From assembly GCF_029264495.1 (NCBI RefSeq), contig NZ_JARIBH010000081.1:1-61845 (forward strand): DNA of 61,845 nt. Reading direction: 5' to 3'. Below the pieces are notes generated by a model. The model was not told the origin of the DNA and did no database searches. It saw only the letters and a program-made list of their open reading frames with translations. Source of the stretch: Peptacetobacter sp. (GTDB lineage Bacteria; Bacillota; Clostridia; Peptostreptococcales; Peptostreptococcaceae). Made by a program: the position numbers and the translations under genes. Below are positions 9,190 to 17,987 of the stretch, piece after piece (positions within the stretch are counted from its first letter, which is position 1; the number at the start of each line of letters is the position of its first letter).

Positions 9190-10464
9190 TTATTTATAAT
9201 TTTTTTTAATTTTTTCCATCATTTCTTTAAAATCATCAAATTCTAGAGATTGTTCTCCATCTGATAATGCTTCTTCTGGATTTGGATGAACTTCTACCAT
9301 AAGTCCATCAGCACCACAGGCCAATGCTGCATATGACATTGGTTTTACAAGTTCTCTTATACCTGTTCCATGACTCGGATCAACTATAACTGGTAGTCCT
9401 GTTTCTTTTTTTATTATAGGTACTGCTGCTAAATCAAGTGTATTTCTTGTATAATCATCGTATGTTCTTATACCTCTTTCACACATTATGATTTTTTCGT
9501 TTCCTTCAACTGCTATGTATTCAGCCGAACAAATCCATTCATTTATAGTTGCTGCAAGTCCTCTTTTTAACATAACTGGTTTATCCTGTTTCCCAGCCTC
9601 TGATAATAGTGGAAAGTTCTGCATATTTCTAGAACCTATCTGTATTATATCTGTAGAATCATATACTTTTTCTAAATCTCTAATATCCATAAGCTCTGTT
9701 ATAACAGGCATTTTTGTTTTTTTTCTTACTTCTTTTAAAATTTCAAGACCTTCTTCTTTTAATCCTTTAAATGAAAATGATGATGTTCTAGGCTTGTACG
9801 CTCCACCTCTTAATATATCTGCTCCCTGACTTTTTACAAATTCTGCTGTTTTTAGAAATTGATCATAACTCTCTATTGCACATGGTCCTGCTATAACTAT
9901 TTTATCTTTCCCAAAAATAGTGCCTTTTTCTCTATTTATAATAATATCTTTCTGCTTTGAAAAAGGATTATTCTCATTGATTTCAAATTCTAAAACATTT
10001 CTTTTTTCTTCATTTGAAAGTTTATTGAATATATCAGATATACATTCTCCTTTTATATTTAATTCTGTATTTAAATCTAAAAGCGGTCTTATTACAAATG
10101 CTCTTTCTTTCATAAGTGGATGAGGTATTTTTAAATTTTCGGTATCTATAACCTCGTTATTATATAATAAAATATCTACATCTATTGTTCTAGGTCCCCA
10201 TTTTATTACTCTTTTTCTATTTAGTTTTTTTTCTATATTTTGACAAAACTTAAGCATTTCTTGTGGGTCTAAGCTTGTATCTATTTCTACACACATATTT
10301 AAAAAGTCCGGTTGTTCTGTATATCCCCATGCTTTTGTTTCATATATTTTAGACTTTTTTATAGAAAAAATATACACACTATCTTCTAACATATCATATG
10401 CTCTATTTAGATAGCCAAGTCTATTTCCCATATTAGTCCCAAGACTAAGATAAACTTTATTCAT
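9190..10464 (-). CDS. folK: Fused HPPK (FolK) - DAHP synthase (AroF type)
   Basis: 424 residues carrying two enzymes in one frame. Residues about 1-160 are 6-hydroxymethyl-dihydropterin pyrophosphokinase: YLSLGTNMGNRL, KRVIKWGPRTIDVDILLYNN and IPHPLMKERAFVIRPLLDL are its signatures. Residues about 185-424 are a class-II-fold, AroG/KdsA-related 3-deoxy-7-phosphoheptulonate synthase: IAGPCAIES, GADILRGGAYKPRTSSFSF, IQIGSRNMQNF, KRGLAATINEW, CERGIRTYDDYTRNTLDL, and VDPSHGTG. HPPK activates the pterin for dihydropteroate synthase; DAHP synthase starts the shikimate route that supplies chorismate and hence p-aminobenzoate, the other half of folate. The gene overlaps folB by 8 bases at the end of the folate operon. 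No stop or frameshift separates the halves, so the fusion looks real. Confidence 0.93.
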   Translation of the reverse strand: MNKVYLSLGTNMGNRLGYLNRAYDMLEDSVYIFSIKKSKIYETKAWGYTEQPDFLNMCVEIDTSLDPQEMLKFCQNIEKKLNRKRVIKWGPRTIDVDILLYNNEVIDTENLKIPHPLMKERAFVIRPLLDLNTELNIKGECISDIFNKLSNEEKRNVLEFEINENNPFSKQKDIIINREKGTIFGKDKIVIAGPCAIESYDQFLKTAEFVKSQGADILRGGAYKPRTSSFSFKGLKEEGLEILKEVRKKTKMPVITELMDIRDLEKVYDSTDIIQIGSRNMQNFPLLSEAGKQDKPVMLKRGLAATINEWICSAEYIAVEGNEKIIMCERGIRTYDDYTRNTLDLAAVPIIKKETGLPVIVDPSHGTGIRELVKPMSYAALACGADGLMVEVHPNPEEALSDGEQSLEFDDFKEMMEKIKKNYK

Positions 10465-10828
10465 TATTGTATCTCCTTATTTCTACTCCCATATAATCAA
10501 AAATTCCTTTAACAGGAGCTTCTTTCTTTCTAATTCTAATTTTAATAGAATATATTTTTTTAAATTTTTTCAATATTTCTGATGCTATTTTCTCTGCTAA
10601 TGCTTCTATTAAATTAAATCTTTCTTCTTCTGTTATTTTTCTAGTTATCTCATAAACTTCTGCATAGTTTATAGCTTTTGTAAAATCGTCACTTATTCCA
10701 GCTTCTTTTGTATCAGTTTCTATCTCTATATCTATAAAAAATTTTTGTCCCAGCACGTTTTCTTCATTTAATACACCATGATATCCATAAAATGCCATAT
10801 CACTTAAAATAATTTTATCCATAACCAT
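10457..10828 (-). CDS. folB: Dihydroneopterin aldolase FolB
   Basis: 123 residues, normal length. DKIILSDMAFYGYHGVLNEEN at the start, the INYAEVYEIT middle, LIEALAEKIA with the conserved Glu, and KIRIRKKEAPVKG near the end match the tunnelling-fold aldolase that converts dihydroneopterin to 6-hydroxymethyl-dihydropterin. Its stop overlaps the start of the folK fusion by 8 bases. The ribosome site before ATG 10828 is weak; a second in-frame ATG two codons later is equally possible. It is 45 bases after folP in the same operon. Confidence 0.92.
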   Translation of the reverse strand: MVMDKIILSDMAFYGYHGVLNEENVLGQKFFIDIEIETDTKEAGISDDFTKAINYAEVYEITRKITEEERFNLIEALAEKIASEILKKFKKIYSIKIRIRKKEAPVKGIFDYMGVEIRRYNNE

Positions 10829-10873
10829 ATATAATTTAAATATAAATATTTAATCCCTTCTAATTATTATATT

Positions 10874-11662
10874 TTATCTATAAAGAACATCTGCTATTTT
10901 TGCAGCTCTTAAGTTTTCTTTTACATCATGAACTCTTACAATATCAACACCATCTCTTATTCCAAGAACAGTTGTAGCTATTGTTCCTTCTACTCTTTCT
11001 TTTGGTTCTATATTTAAAATATTTCCTATAACAGATTTTCTAGATGTTCCAAGTAAAATTGGATAGTTTAGCTCTTTAAGCTCTCCTAATCTTCTTAAGA
11101 CTTCTAGGTTTTGTTCAAATGTTTTTCCAAAACCTATTCCTGGATCGATTACTATTTTTTCTTTTTTTATACCTGCATCTATTGCTATTTCTATACTTTC
11201 ATTTAAAAAGTCTTTTATTTCTTCCATTATATCTTTTTCATAGTTTGTACCATTTTGATTGTGCATTATACAAACTTCAGCATTGTATCTAGCTATTGTT
11301 TTTGCCATATTTTTATCTTTTCTAAGTCCCCAGACATCATTTACCATTTCTACACCTAATTTTAATGCTTCTTCAGCTACATTAGATTTATATGTATCTA
11401 TTGATATAGGAACTTTTATATTATCTTTTAATACTTTTATAATAGGGATTACTCTTTTTATTTCTTCATCGCTATCTACATATGTATGTCCTGGTCTAGT
11501 AGATTCTCCTCCAATATCTATTATATCTGCACCTTCTTCAACCATTTCTTCTGCGTGTTTTAGTGCTTTATCTATTGAATTAAAATTTCCTCCATCAGAA
11601 AAACTATCTGGTGTTACATTTAATATACCCATTATATACGTTTTTTCTCCATATTTAAACAT
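10874..11662 (-). CDS. folP: Dihydropteroate synthase FolP
   Basis: 262 residues, a TIM barrel. GILNVTPDSFSDGG near residue 12 is the phosphate/pterin loop; DIGGESTRPG, ISIDTYKSNVAEEAL, NDVWG, VIDPGIGFGKT, LLGTSRKSVIG and RVHDV follow in family order. It joins the activated pterin to p-aminobenzoate and is the sulfonamide target. The start ATG 11662 follows GGAGG. It lies 14 bases after folE. The conserved drug-contact loops appear intact; I did not judge sulfonamide sensitivity. Confidence 0.95.
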   Translation of the reverse strand: MFKYGEKTYIMGILNVTPDSFSDGGNFNSIDKALKHAEEMVEEGADIIDIGGESTRPGHTYVDSDEEIKRVIPIIKVLKDNIKVPISIDTYKSNVAEEALKLGVEMVNDVWGLRKDKNMAKTIARYNAEVCIMHNQNGTNYEKDIMEEIKDFLNESIEIAIDAGIKKEKIVIDPGIGFGKTFEQNLEVLRRLGELKELNYPILLGTSRKSVIGNILNIEPKERVEGTIATTVLGIRDGVDIVRVHDVKENLRAAKIADVLYR

Positions 11663-11676
11663 AATTTAGTCCTCCA

Positions 11677-12264
11677 CTACATAAGTATTAAATTCATAGC
11701 CTCTGTTCTAGCTGCTACATCTTTTTCAAATATACCTCTAACAGCAGATGTTACTGTTTTTGAACCTGGTTTTTTAACACCTCTCATTGTCATACACATA
11801 TGTTCCGCCTCTATAACAACCATTACACCATATGGTCTTAACTCTTCCATTATTATATCCGCTGTATCTTTTGCAATTCTTTCTTGTAATTGTGGTCTTT
11901 TTGATATAGTTTCAACTACTCTAGCTAATTTAGAAAGTCCTGTTAATCTACCTTCTTTTGGTATATATACTATATGTGCTTTTCCAAAAAATGGTACTAA
12001 ATGATGTTCACAGCAAGAATAAAATTGTATATCTTTTACAATTACCATTTCTTCATGTGATTCTTCTGGAAATGTAACTTTAAGATGTTCTCTTGGATCT
12101 TTGAATAATCCACAAAATATTTCTTCATACATTCTAGCAACTCTATCTGGAGTTTCAACAAGTCCTTCTCTATCTGGGTTCTCTCCAATAGCTTCTAATA
12201 TATCTCTAACTGCTTTTTTAATTTTTTCTTTATCTACTTTCCCATTGTTTTTTAAATCTGCCAT
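11677..12264 (-). CDS. folE: GTP cyclohydrolase I FolE
   Basis: 195 residues from ATG 12264, eight bases after AAGGAAG; an in-frame GTG at 12273 overlaps that site. The zinc and catalytic blocks are present: [20 protein letters not shown] and [17 protein letters not shown], with [13 protein letters not shown] between. It converts GTP to dihydroneopterin triphosphate, the first step of folate synthesis. It is the first classical folate gene in the operon. No separate dihydroneopterin-triphosphate pyrophosphatase is seen nearby. Confidence 0.96.
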   Translation of the reverse strand: MADLKNNGKVDKEKIKKAVRDILEAIGENPDREGLVETPDRVARMYEEIFCGLFKDPREHLKVTFPEESHEEMVIVKDIQFYSCCEHHLVPFFGKAHIVYIPKEGRLTGLSKLARVVETISKRPQLQERIAKDTADIIMEELRPYGVMVVIEAEHMCMTMRGVKKPGSKTVTSAVRGIFEKDVAARTEAMNLILM

Positions 12265-12288
12265 TAAAAACACTTCCTTTTTATACTT

Positions 12289-12651
12289 TTATTTTAAATC
12301 ATTACATTTTTTTATGATATCAAGAGATATATTTTCTTTATCAAAGACTATTTTGGGATTTGACAATGCTTTAATAAAAAATTTCTCTTTTTTCTCTATG
12401 TATTTATAGGCACTTTCTTTTGAAAAGTAATTTATATCAAATTCTACATCAAAATAATTTATAAACTCTCTTATTTGATCAGAAATTTGTTTTTCCTTTA
12501 TAATAAATAAATCTATATCATTTATGTTTAAATTTTCTTCTATTAAATTCTTATTCTTAGATGAACCTACTAAAAAAATACTTATTATATTCTTATCATT
12601 TTTCAAATTATTTATAACTGTATCGAATGCTAATTTTTCTTTTTTGCCCAT
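12289..12651 (-). CDS. Small nucleotidyltransferase-fold protein
   Basis: 120 residues from ATG 12651, five bases after GGAGG; a longer in-frame TTG start lies in that site. ISIFLVGSSKNKN followed by INDIDLFII gives the G-S...D-x-D core of the DNA polymerase beta-like nucleotidyltransferase fold, with a third acid probably in DVEFDINYF. It is a minimal, stand-alone domain. It is the promoter-proximal gene before folE, 24 bases away, so it is cotranscribed with the folate genes. No substrate can be deduced; antitoxin-like MNT proteins and housekeeping transferases are both possible. No HEPN partner is adjacent. Confidence 0.65.
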   Translation of the reverse strand: MGKKEKLAFDTVINNLKNDKNIISIFLVGSSKNKNLIEENLNINDIDLFIIKEKQISDQIREFINYFDVEFDINYFSKESAYKYIEKKEKFFIKALSNPKIVFDKENISLDIIKKCNDLK

Positions 12652-12752
12652 TTTAGCCTCCAAATTTTATTTTTAGGCGACGTATTATATATACTTCTAT
12701 AAATTTTCTTTTTTTCCTCTTTTATTTTAGTTTTTTTATTTTAAATTTAAAA

Positions 12753-12781
12753 AGGAAGACTTAATAACTATAAATCTTCCT
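12753..12781 (-). terminator. Terminator after the MORN gene
   Basis: AGGAAGA (12753-12759) pairs with TCTTCCT (12775-12781). On the minus strand it ends in TTTTT. It separates the MORN-repeat gene from the folate operon. Confidence 0.75.
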
Positions 12782-12789
12782 ATAAAAAA

Positions 12790-13989
12790 TTATTCTCTAC
12801 CAGTAAATACTTCTTCAAAGGACATTCCAAATATTACAGGCTCATCATTTTCCCATGTTCCACTATACAATATTTCTCCTGTCTCTGTGTAGAAAGTTCC
12901 TTCTCCATGTTTTTTTCCGTTTTTAAAGTCTCCTTCATAACTTTTTCCATCTTCCCAAATGAATCTTCCTTTTCCATTTATGATGTTATTTGTCCATTGT
13001 CCTTCATAAACTAAATTTCCATGTTTATCAAAACAACATCCTCTTCCGTTAAATTTACCTTGTTTGAATTCTCCAATATAAATATCTCCTTCTTTCCATT
13101 GGTAGAATCCATATCCTTCTTTTCTACTATCTTTCCATTCTCCTAAATACTCAGCTCCACTATTATATACCATTCTTCCTATTCCATTTGCCATCTCTCT
13201 TTTGAAAGAACCTGTATACTCATCTCCATTTGAGAATTTATAAAATCCTTTTCCTTCTCTATTATTATTTTTAAATTCTCCTATGTATTCATTTTTAATT
13301 TCTCGCTCTGAATAAAAAATATAATTTCCCATTCCATGCATTTTATTATTTATCATTTTTCCAATATAAATATCTCCATTTGAAAACTCATATATTCTCT
13401 CAACTGGTTTTACATTTTTTCCATCGGGATTTGGTGTATATGAATCTACTTTTATATCCATATTTTCATCACTATATTCATCTTCATAATAAAAATCTTC
13501 CTCATTTTCACAATCGCTTTCTTCATCTGTGCTATATTCATCCATTTTTATTAATCCATCGTCTAAAAGCTCTTCATCATATTCAATATCCTTTTCTAAA
13601 TCAGTATCTATAACACCTATTTCTTCCCAAAAATCATCTTCTGAATCATCTTTTAGTATGCTCATAGCTTTTTTAACATCATCTGAATTCATTCCATAAT
13701 CTTCATTTATGTCTATATCTATATTATTTTCATCTTCTATTTTTACAGATTCATCTTTATCATCTATATAAAATTCAGATTTCTTGAAATATTCTTTTTC
13801 TATTTCTTCCTCTTCTTGTGATGTTTTTCTACACATTTCTATTTCATTAACTTCAAATTCAGTTGCATATTCTTCTTTTTTTATTATTTTTTCTCTTTTA
13901 CTTTCAAAATTTCTAACTTTCTTTTCAACAGAAAGTATTTCTCTTGTATATCTATTGTATATTTCTTTATATCTTCTTGGTAGATTCAT
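12790..13989 (-). CDS. MORN-repeat protein with acidic N-terminal region
   Basis: 399 residues. The first about 180 are highly charged and acidic (many Asp/Glu runs, low complexity) with a short coiled helix at the start. From about residue 185 to 385 there are about eight MORN repeats of about 23 residues (patterns like YIGEFKNNNREGKGFYKFSNGDEYTG). MORN arrays form elongated beta-hairpin strips and usually mediate protein or membrane contact; the bacterial function is mostly unknown. There is no signal peptide, so it is probably cytoplasmic. It stands as a single gene between the terminators at 12753 and 14072. Confidence 0.85.
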   Translation of the reverse strand: MNLPRRYKEIYNRYTREILSVEKKVRNFESKREKIIKKEEYATEFEVNEIEMCRKTSQEEEEIEKEYFKKSEFYIDDKDESVKIEDENNIDIDINEDYGMNSDDVKKAMSILKDDSEDDFWEEIGVIDTDLEKDIEYDEELLDDGLIKMDEYSTDEESDCENEEDFYYEDEYSDENMDIKVDSYTPNPDGKNVKPVERIYEFSNGDIYIGKMINNKMHGMGNYIFYSEREIKNEYIGEFKNNNREGKGFYKFSNGDEYTGSFKREMANGIGRMVYNSGAEYLGEWKDSRKEGYGFYQWKEGDIYIGEFKQGKFNGRGCCFDKHGNLVYEGQWTNNIINGKGRFIWEDGKSYEGDFKNGKKHGEGTFYTETGEILYSGTWENDEPVIFGMSFEEVFTGRE

Positions 13990-14071
13990 AATTTTCCTCC
14001 CAAAGTATTTATTCGCATTTTAATCATCTTATATAATATTATAATACTATTTTCTTTTACATAAAAGCAAA

Positions 14072-14108
14072 AAATAAATCCCCAATATTTAATCTTGGGG
14101 ATTTATTT
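14072..14108 (-). terminator. Terminator downstream of the YitT family gene
   Basis: A 14-base perfect stem (14072-14085 with 14095-14108, core ATCCCCAA/TTGGGGAT). The minus-strand tail is T-rich. It isolates the YitT gene from the MORN gene. Confidence 0.85.
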
Positions 14109-14141
14109 TTATATTTATCAATATATACAATTTATTTTTAT

Positions 14142-15008
14142 TTAAAGATCTTTTGCTTTGAATCCTCTACCTTTTACTTCAGTTATATCATTTACTGAAA
14201 TAAAGGCTTTTTCATCACAATTAAGTGATATTTCTTTTATTTGAGGAATTTCACTTGTAGAAACTACTGTATATATTATTTTTTTCTTTTGATGAGTATA
14301 TGCTCCTTCAGCTTCAAGGAAAGTAACACCTCTAACTAATTTTTGCATTATTAATTCTGAAATCTCTTCTGCTTTATCAGATACAACCATAACAGCTTTT
14401 TGTGAATTCATAGCATCTTTAACGAAATTCATTGCTGTTGCATTTAAGAATATATCTATAAGTGTATATAAAGCTAAATCTAATCCAAATAAAAAACTTC
14501 CTATAAATACTATTACAGCATTTATAGCCATTGCAGTATCTTTCATTTCAATATTTTTTTTAACTTTTAATATAGCCGCTATTATATCTGTTCCTCCAGT
14601 AGATGCTTTAGCTCTAAATACAAGACCTACTCCAGCACCTGATAATAATCCTCCATATATCGCCTGTAAAATAATATCGTGTATTGGTATAAATTGAGAT
14701 ACATCAGATGTCACACCTAATAAAAATGAGAATATCGCCATATTAATAAGACTTAATATACAAAATTCTTTTTCAAGATATATAAACCCTAATATAAATA
14801 CTGGTACATTTACTACAAATGTTAATACCCCTATATTCATTCCTGTAAGATAATTTATAGCAGTTGATATACCTGTCGCTCCACCACTAAGAAGCTGAGC
14901 TGGTCTTAAAAATCCATTTACTCCTATTGATGTTATAAGCATCCCAACTATCATCGTTAAAAATCTTAAACTAGGATGATCTTTTAGAGTATCTTTTACT
15001 TCACTCAT
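14142..15008 (-). CDS. YitT family membrane protein (DUF161 + DUF2179)
   Basis: 288 residues. Five or six membrane segments fill residues about 15-200, with the family signatures GVNGFLRPAQLLSGGATGIS and KASTGGTDIIAA. The last about 80 residues are the cytoplasmic DUF2179 domain (KAVMVVSDKAEEISELIMQKL, RGVTFLEAEGAYTHQKKKIIYTVVS). The family is common in Firmicutes and has no settled transport substrate. The start ATG 15008 follows AGGGAG. It is a single gene with its own promoter region upstream. Confidence 0.92.
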   Translation of the reverse strand: MSEVKDTLKDHPSLRFLTMIVGMLITSIGVNGFLRPAQLLSGGATGISTAINYLTGMNIGVLTFVVNVPVFILGFIYLEKEFCILSLINMAIFSFLLGVTSDVSQFIPIHDIILQAIYGGLLSGAGVGLVFRAKASTGGTDIIAAILKVKKNIEMKDTAMAINAVIVFIGSFLFGLDLALYTLIDIFLNATAMNFVKDAMNSQKAVMVVSDKAEEISELIMQKLVRGVTFLEAEGAYTHQKKKIIYTVVSTSEIPQIKEISLNCDEKAFISVNDITEVKGRGFKAKDL

Positions 15009-15368
15009 TGTTTTCTCCCTTCAAATTATGCATTAATAAATTTATGTTATTTACTAAGCAGTATTAACTTCACATATATATTATAATCAAAATCTTTTTA
15101 TTGTCTAGTTATAAAAACTGTATATTTTTAATTAAAAGTGGATTTTACTTTATTTTTAAATACAGTATACTGTTTTATAAAAATCCAATTGAATACATTT
15201 TTTTAATTCTTGCAGTTTTTTTCTTTTTTTTATAATATAAACCCATATTTTGAAATTATTTTACAATTATTTTTCATAAATAATTTTATAACTTAAATTT
15301 ATTTATTTTTCAATTTTGTTTATAATACTTTAAAATATATATTTCTTTATTTGTATTTTTATATATTT
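15009..15368. other. 360-base AT-rich intergenic region upstream of the YitT gene
   Basis: No gene is visible. It holds the presumed YitT-gene promoter and a 12-base perfect palindrome ACAGTATACTGT (15162-15173) that could be an operator, though nothing links it to a regulator. No terminator hairpin for lrgB is obvious. Confidence 0.4.
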
Positions 15369-16058
15369 TTATAAAAATTTTATAAGTATCGGAACAATTA
15401 TAACTGTAATCATACCTGATATACCTATAGAAAGTCCACTCATCGCACCTTCCACTTCTCCCATTTCTATTGCCTTTGTCGTACCAAGTGCATGTGCTGA
15501 TGTTCCTAAAGCAATTCCCCTAGCTATTGGATGCTTTATTTTACCTATTTTAAATATTAGCGGAGATATTATTGCTCCTAATATCCCTGTACAAATTATA
15601 GCAACAACTGTTATAGCTTCTATTCCTCCTAAAGAATTTGTAAGGGATATTCCCATCGGTGTTGTTATTGATTTTGGAATCAATGAATTTAAAAGACTTG
15701 CATCTACTTTTGATAAAAAACCTATTAATTTTATTGAAATAAATGAAACTAAAACTCCCGCTGTAATGCCTATTATTATTTCAATCATATTTTCCTTAAA
15801 TAATTCAAATTGCTTATACAATGGTACTGCTAAAACAATTGTAACTGGAGATAAAAAATAATTTATGCTATCTCCACCTATTTTATAACTTTCATATGGT
15901 AATTTTGTAATACTTAAAAAACTTATTATTCCTATAATAGCTATAAGAAGTGGATTAAATATTGGATTCCCAGTTTTTTTCTGTATTAATCTTCCTAAAT
16001 TATAAAAAATTATAGTAAGTAAAAGACCAAAAATTGGTGTCTTTGTTATATCATACAT
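15369..16058 (-). CDS. lrgB: LrgB family membrane protein
   Basis: 229 residues from ATG 16058, which overlaps the lrgA stop as TAATG. About six or seven membrane segments; FLSPVTIVLAVPLYKQ, SLIPKSITTPMGISL, GILGAIISPLIF, and RGIALGTSAHALGTTKA are the LrgB blocks. LrgB works with LrgA in holin/antiholin-like control of murein hydrolase activity, or in some bacteria as a pyruvate uptake pair. A longer reading from upstream is possible but would lie inside lrgA. No LytSR-type regulator is adjacent. Confidence 0.92.
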   Translation of the reverse strand: MYDITKTPIFGLLLTIIFYNLGRLIQKKTGNPIFNPLLIAIIGIISFLSITKLPYESYKIGGDSINYFLSPVTIVLAVPLYKQFELFKENMIEIIIGITAGVLVSFISIKLIGFLSKVDASLLNSLIPKSITTPMGISLTNSLGGIEAITVVAIICTGILGAIISPLIFKIGKIKHPIARGIALGTSAHALGTTKAIEMGEVEGAMSGLSIGISGMITVIIVPILIKFL

Positions 16059-16420
16059 TAATCTCTTTTTTCCTTTCTTTTCATCATTACTTCTACTACT
16101 ATACCTGTACTCCACATTACTACAACTGTTGTAACAAATATAGCTATAATTAAAAGTATCATATTTTCTTTTATAATATCCATTGATTTTATAAGAGATA
16201 CACCTGCTGGTACAAAAAATAATGCCATATTATCTAAAAAGAAATTTGATACATTTTCTATTTTCTCTATTTTTATTATCTTAAATTGTAACATTAAAAA
16301 TAATAAAATCATTCCCACTATACTACCTGGTATTAATATAAATTTTGAAATAGCAGCACTTATATATTCCCCAACTGCCCATATTCCAAGTATTATCGCT
16401 AATTGATTAAAAATTTTCAT
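16058..16420 (-). CDS. lrgA: LrgA/CidA family holin-like protein
   Basis: 120 residues with four membrane segments and the pattern FILIPGSIVGMILLFLMLQFK plus FVPAGVSLI, typical of the LrgA/CidA family. The start ATG 16420 follows GGAGG. It is directly followed by lrgB with a one-base overlap, the standard pair. A palindrome upstream (ATTGTATACAAT, 16458-16469) may regulate it. Confidence 0.92.
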   Translation of the reverse strand: MKIFNQLAIILGIWAVGEYISAAISKFILIPGSIVGMILLFLMLQFKIIKIEKIENVSNFFLDNMALFFVPAGVSLIKSMDIIKENMILLIIAIFVTTVVVMWSTGIVVEVMMKRKEKRD

Positions 16421-16457
16421 TCAAATTCCTCCTTTCCCCTTAACCAAAATATCATAT

Positions 16458-16469
16458 ATTGTATACAAT
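16458..16469 (-). promoter_or_regulatory. Palindrome in the lrgAB promoter region
   Basis: ATTGTATACAAT is a perfect 12-base palindrome. On the minus strand a TTGACT hexamer directly precedes it, so it falls in the spacer of a possible promoter. The partner regulator is unknown, and AT-rich DNA gives such palindromes by chance. Confidence 0.3.
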
Positions 16470-16528
16470 AGTCAATTATATATTAATTTTCATTGATATA
16501 CATAATTTTCATTGATACAAATATATAA

Positions 16529-17908
16529 TTAAATCCATTTAAAAACTTTTTTTAGTAAACTAAATTTCTTATCATTAAATGGTGGATATTTAATACTTAT
16601 ATCTGCAATTTTTTTTGATTTTACAACTGCTTTTTTATGACTAAATGTATCAAAACTATACTTTTCATGGTAACTTCCTATACCACTTTTACCAATTCCT
16701 CCAAAAGGAAGATTTTTTGATGAACAATGTATTATTGTATCGTTTATACATCCTCCACCAAAAGATATTTTTTCAATTATTTCTTTTTCAAAATTTAAAT
16801 CTTTTGTAAATAAATATAGAGCTAAAGGATTTTTATTTTTATTTATTATACTGTATATTTCTGTTTTTTCTTCATAAGTTACAATTGGAATTATTGGTCC
16901 AAATATTTCTTCTTTCATTATTTCACTATCTATATTATTAACTTTTAAAATCATCGGATTTATTTTTAATATATTTTCATCAAAACTTCCTCCATAAATA
17001 ATTTCTTCTTTTTCTACAAGTTTTTTTATTCTATTGAAGTGTCTTTTGTTTATTATTTTAGGATAATCTTTTGATTCCATCGGATTTTTTCCATAAAATA
17101 ATTCTATGTAATGAATTAATTTTTCAATTAGTTTATTATATATTTCTTCTTTTACTATTATATAATCTGGTGCTACACATGTTTGTCCAGAATTTAATAA
17201 TTTCCCCCAAATTATCTTTTTTGCTGCATTATCTATATCAGACGTTTCATCAACTATACATGGACTTTTTCCTCCCAATTCAAGTACACAAGGAATCAAT
17301 CTCTCTCCTGCTGATTTTGCTATAATTGAACCTATATTTGGATTACCTGTATAAAAAATAAAATCAAAATCTGATTCCACTAATTTTTCAGCTTCTTTTC
17401 CATCTCCCCAAAATACAGCAACATATTCTTCTGAAAATATTTCTTCTATTATCTCTTTTATAATTTTAGATGTTGCTAATGACAACTCTGATAGTTTTAA
17501 AACCGTACAATTTCCAGCTGCGATACTCCCTATTAACGGCATTATTGCCAACTGAAACGGATAATTCCACGGTGATAAAATAAGGCATTTACCATAAGGT
17601 TGATTGTATATAGTATTTTTAGAAAAAGGATTCATAATAGAAAACTTAATTTTTTTCGGTTTAGACCATTTACTTAAATTTTTTATACTATTTTCTATTT
17701 CACTTTTTACTAAACCTACTTCTGTTGTAAATGCTTCAAATTCTGATTTACCCAAATCTAGTTGTAAGGCATACAATATTTTTTCTTCATATCTATCAAC
17801 TGCTTCTTTTAATTTTTTTAATTGTTCCTTCCTATATTCTATATCAATAGTTTTTCCTGTATAAAAAAATTCATTTTGTTTCTTTAGTATTTTTTCTATA
17901 TTATTCAT
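16529..17908 (-). CDS. NAD(P)-dependent aldehyde dehydrogenase
   Basis: 459 residues from ATG 17908, five bases after GGAGG; an in-frame TTG upstream overlaps that site. Signatures: SPWNYPFQLAIMPLIGSIAAGN, FIFYTGNPNIGSIIAKSAGERLIP, VLELGGKSPCIV with the catalytic Glu, NSGQTCVAPDYI with the catalytic Cys, and FGGIGKSGIGSYHEKYSFDTFSH near the end. The short length and C-terminal hydrophobic tail resemble class 3-type (ALDH3/YwdH) fatty and aromatic aldehyde dehydrogenases. The role is probably detoxification; the substrate cannot be read from sequence. It appears to be a single gene. Confidence 0.93.
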   Translation of the reverse strand: MNNIEKILKKQNEFFYTGKTIDIEYRKEQLKKLKEAVDRYEEKILYALQLDLGKSEFEAFTTEVGLVKSEIENSIKNLSKWSKPKKIKFSIMNPFSKNTIYNQPYGKCLILSPWNYPFQLAIMPLIGSIAAGNCTVLKLSELSLATSKIIKEIIEEIFSEEYVAVFWGDGKEAEKLVESDFDFIFYTGNPNIGSIIAKSAGERLIPCVLELGGKSPCIVDETSDIDNAAKKIIWGKLLNSGQTCVAPDYIIVKEEIYNKLIEKLIHYIELFYGKNPMESKDYPKIINKRHFNRIKKLVEKEEIIYGGSFDENILKINPMILKVNNIDSEIMKEEIFGPIIPIVTYEEKTEIYSIINKNKNPLALYLFTKDLNFEKEIIEKISFGGGCINDTIIHCSSKNLPFGGIGKSGIGSYHEKYSFDTFSHKKAVVKSKKIADISIKYPPFNDKKFSLLKKVFKWI

Positions 17909-17939
17909 TTTTTCCTCCAAAATTCTTATTAAAATAAAA

Positions 17940-17964
17940 GGGTTGCTAAATTAATTAACAACCC
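17940..17964 (-). terminator. Terminator after the VanW gene
   Basis: GGGTTG (17940-17945) pairs with CAACCC (17959-17964). On the minus strand it is followed by TTTTATTTT. It lies between the VanW-like gene and the aldehyde dehydrogenase start. Confidence 0.75.
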
Positions 17965-17987
17965 CTAATTTATAATTTATAAAATTT

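Noticed and set aside
9190-10464. The folK-DAHP synthase fusion as a sequencing error joining two genes
   Set aside because: No stop, frameshift or ribosome site is seen at the junction, and a plausible linker connects the domains.
15162-15173. Palindrome ACAGTATACTGT as a defined operator
   Set aside because: It is perfect but only 12 bases, single, and no regulator is encoded nearby; kept only as a note in the intergenic entry.
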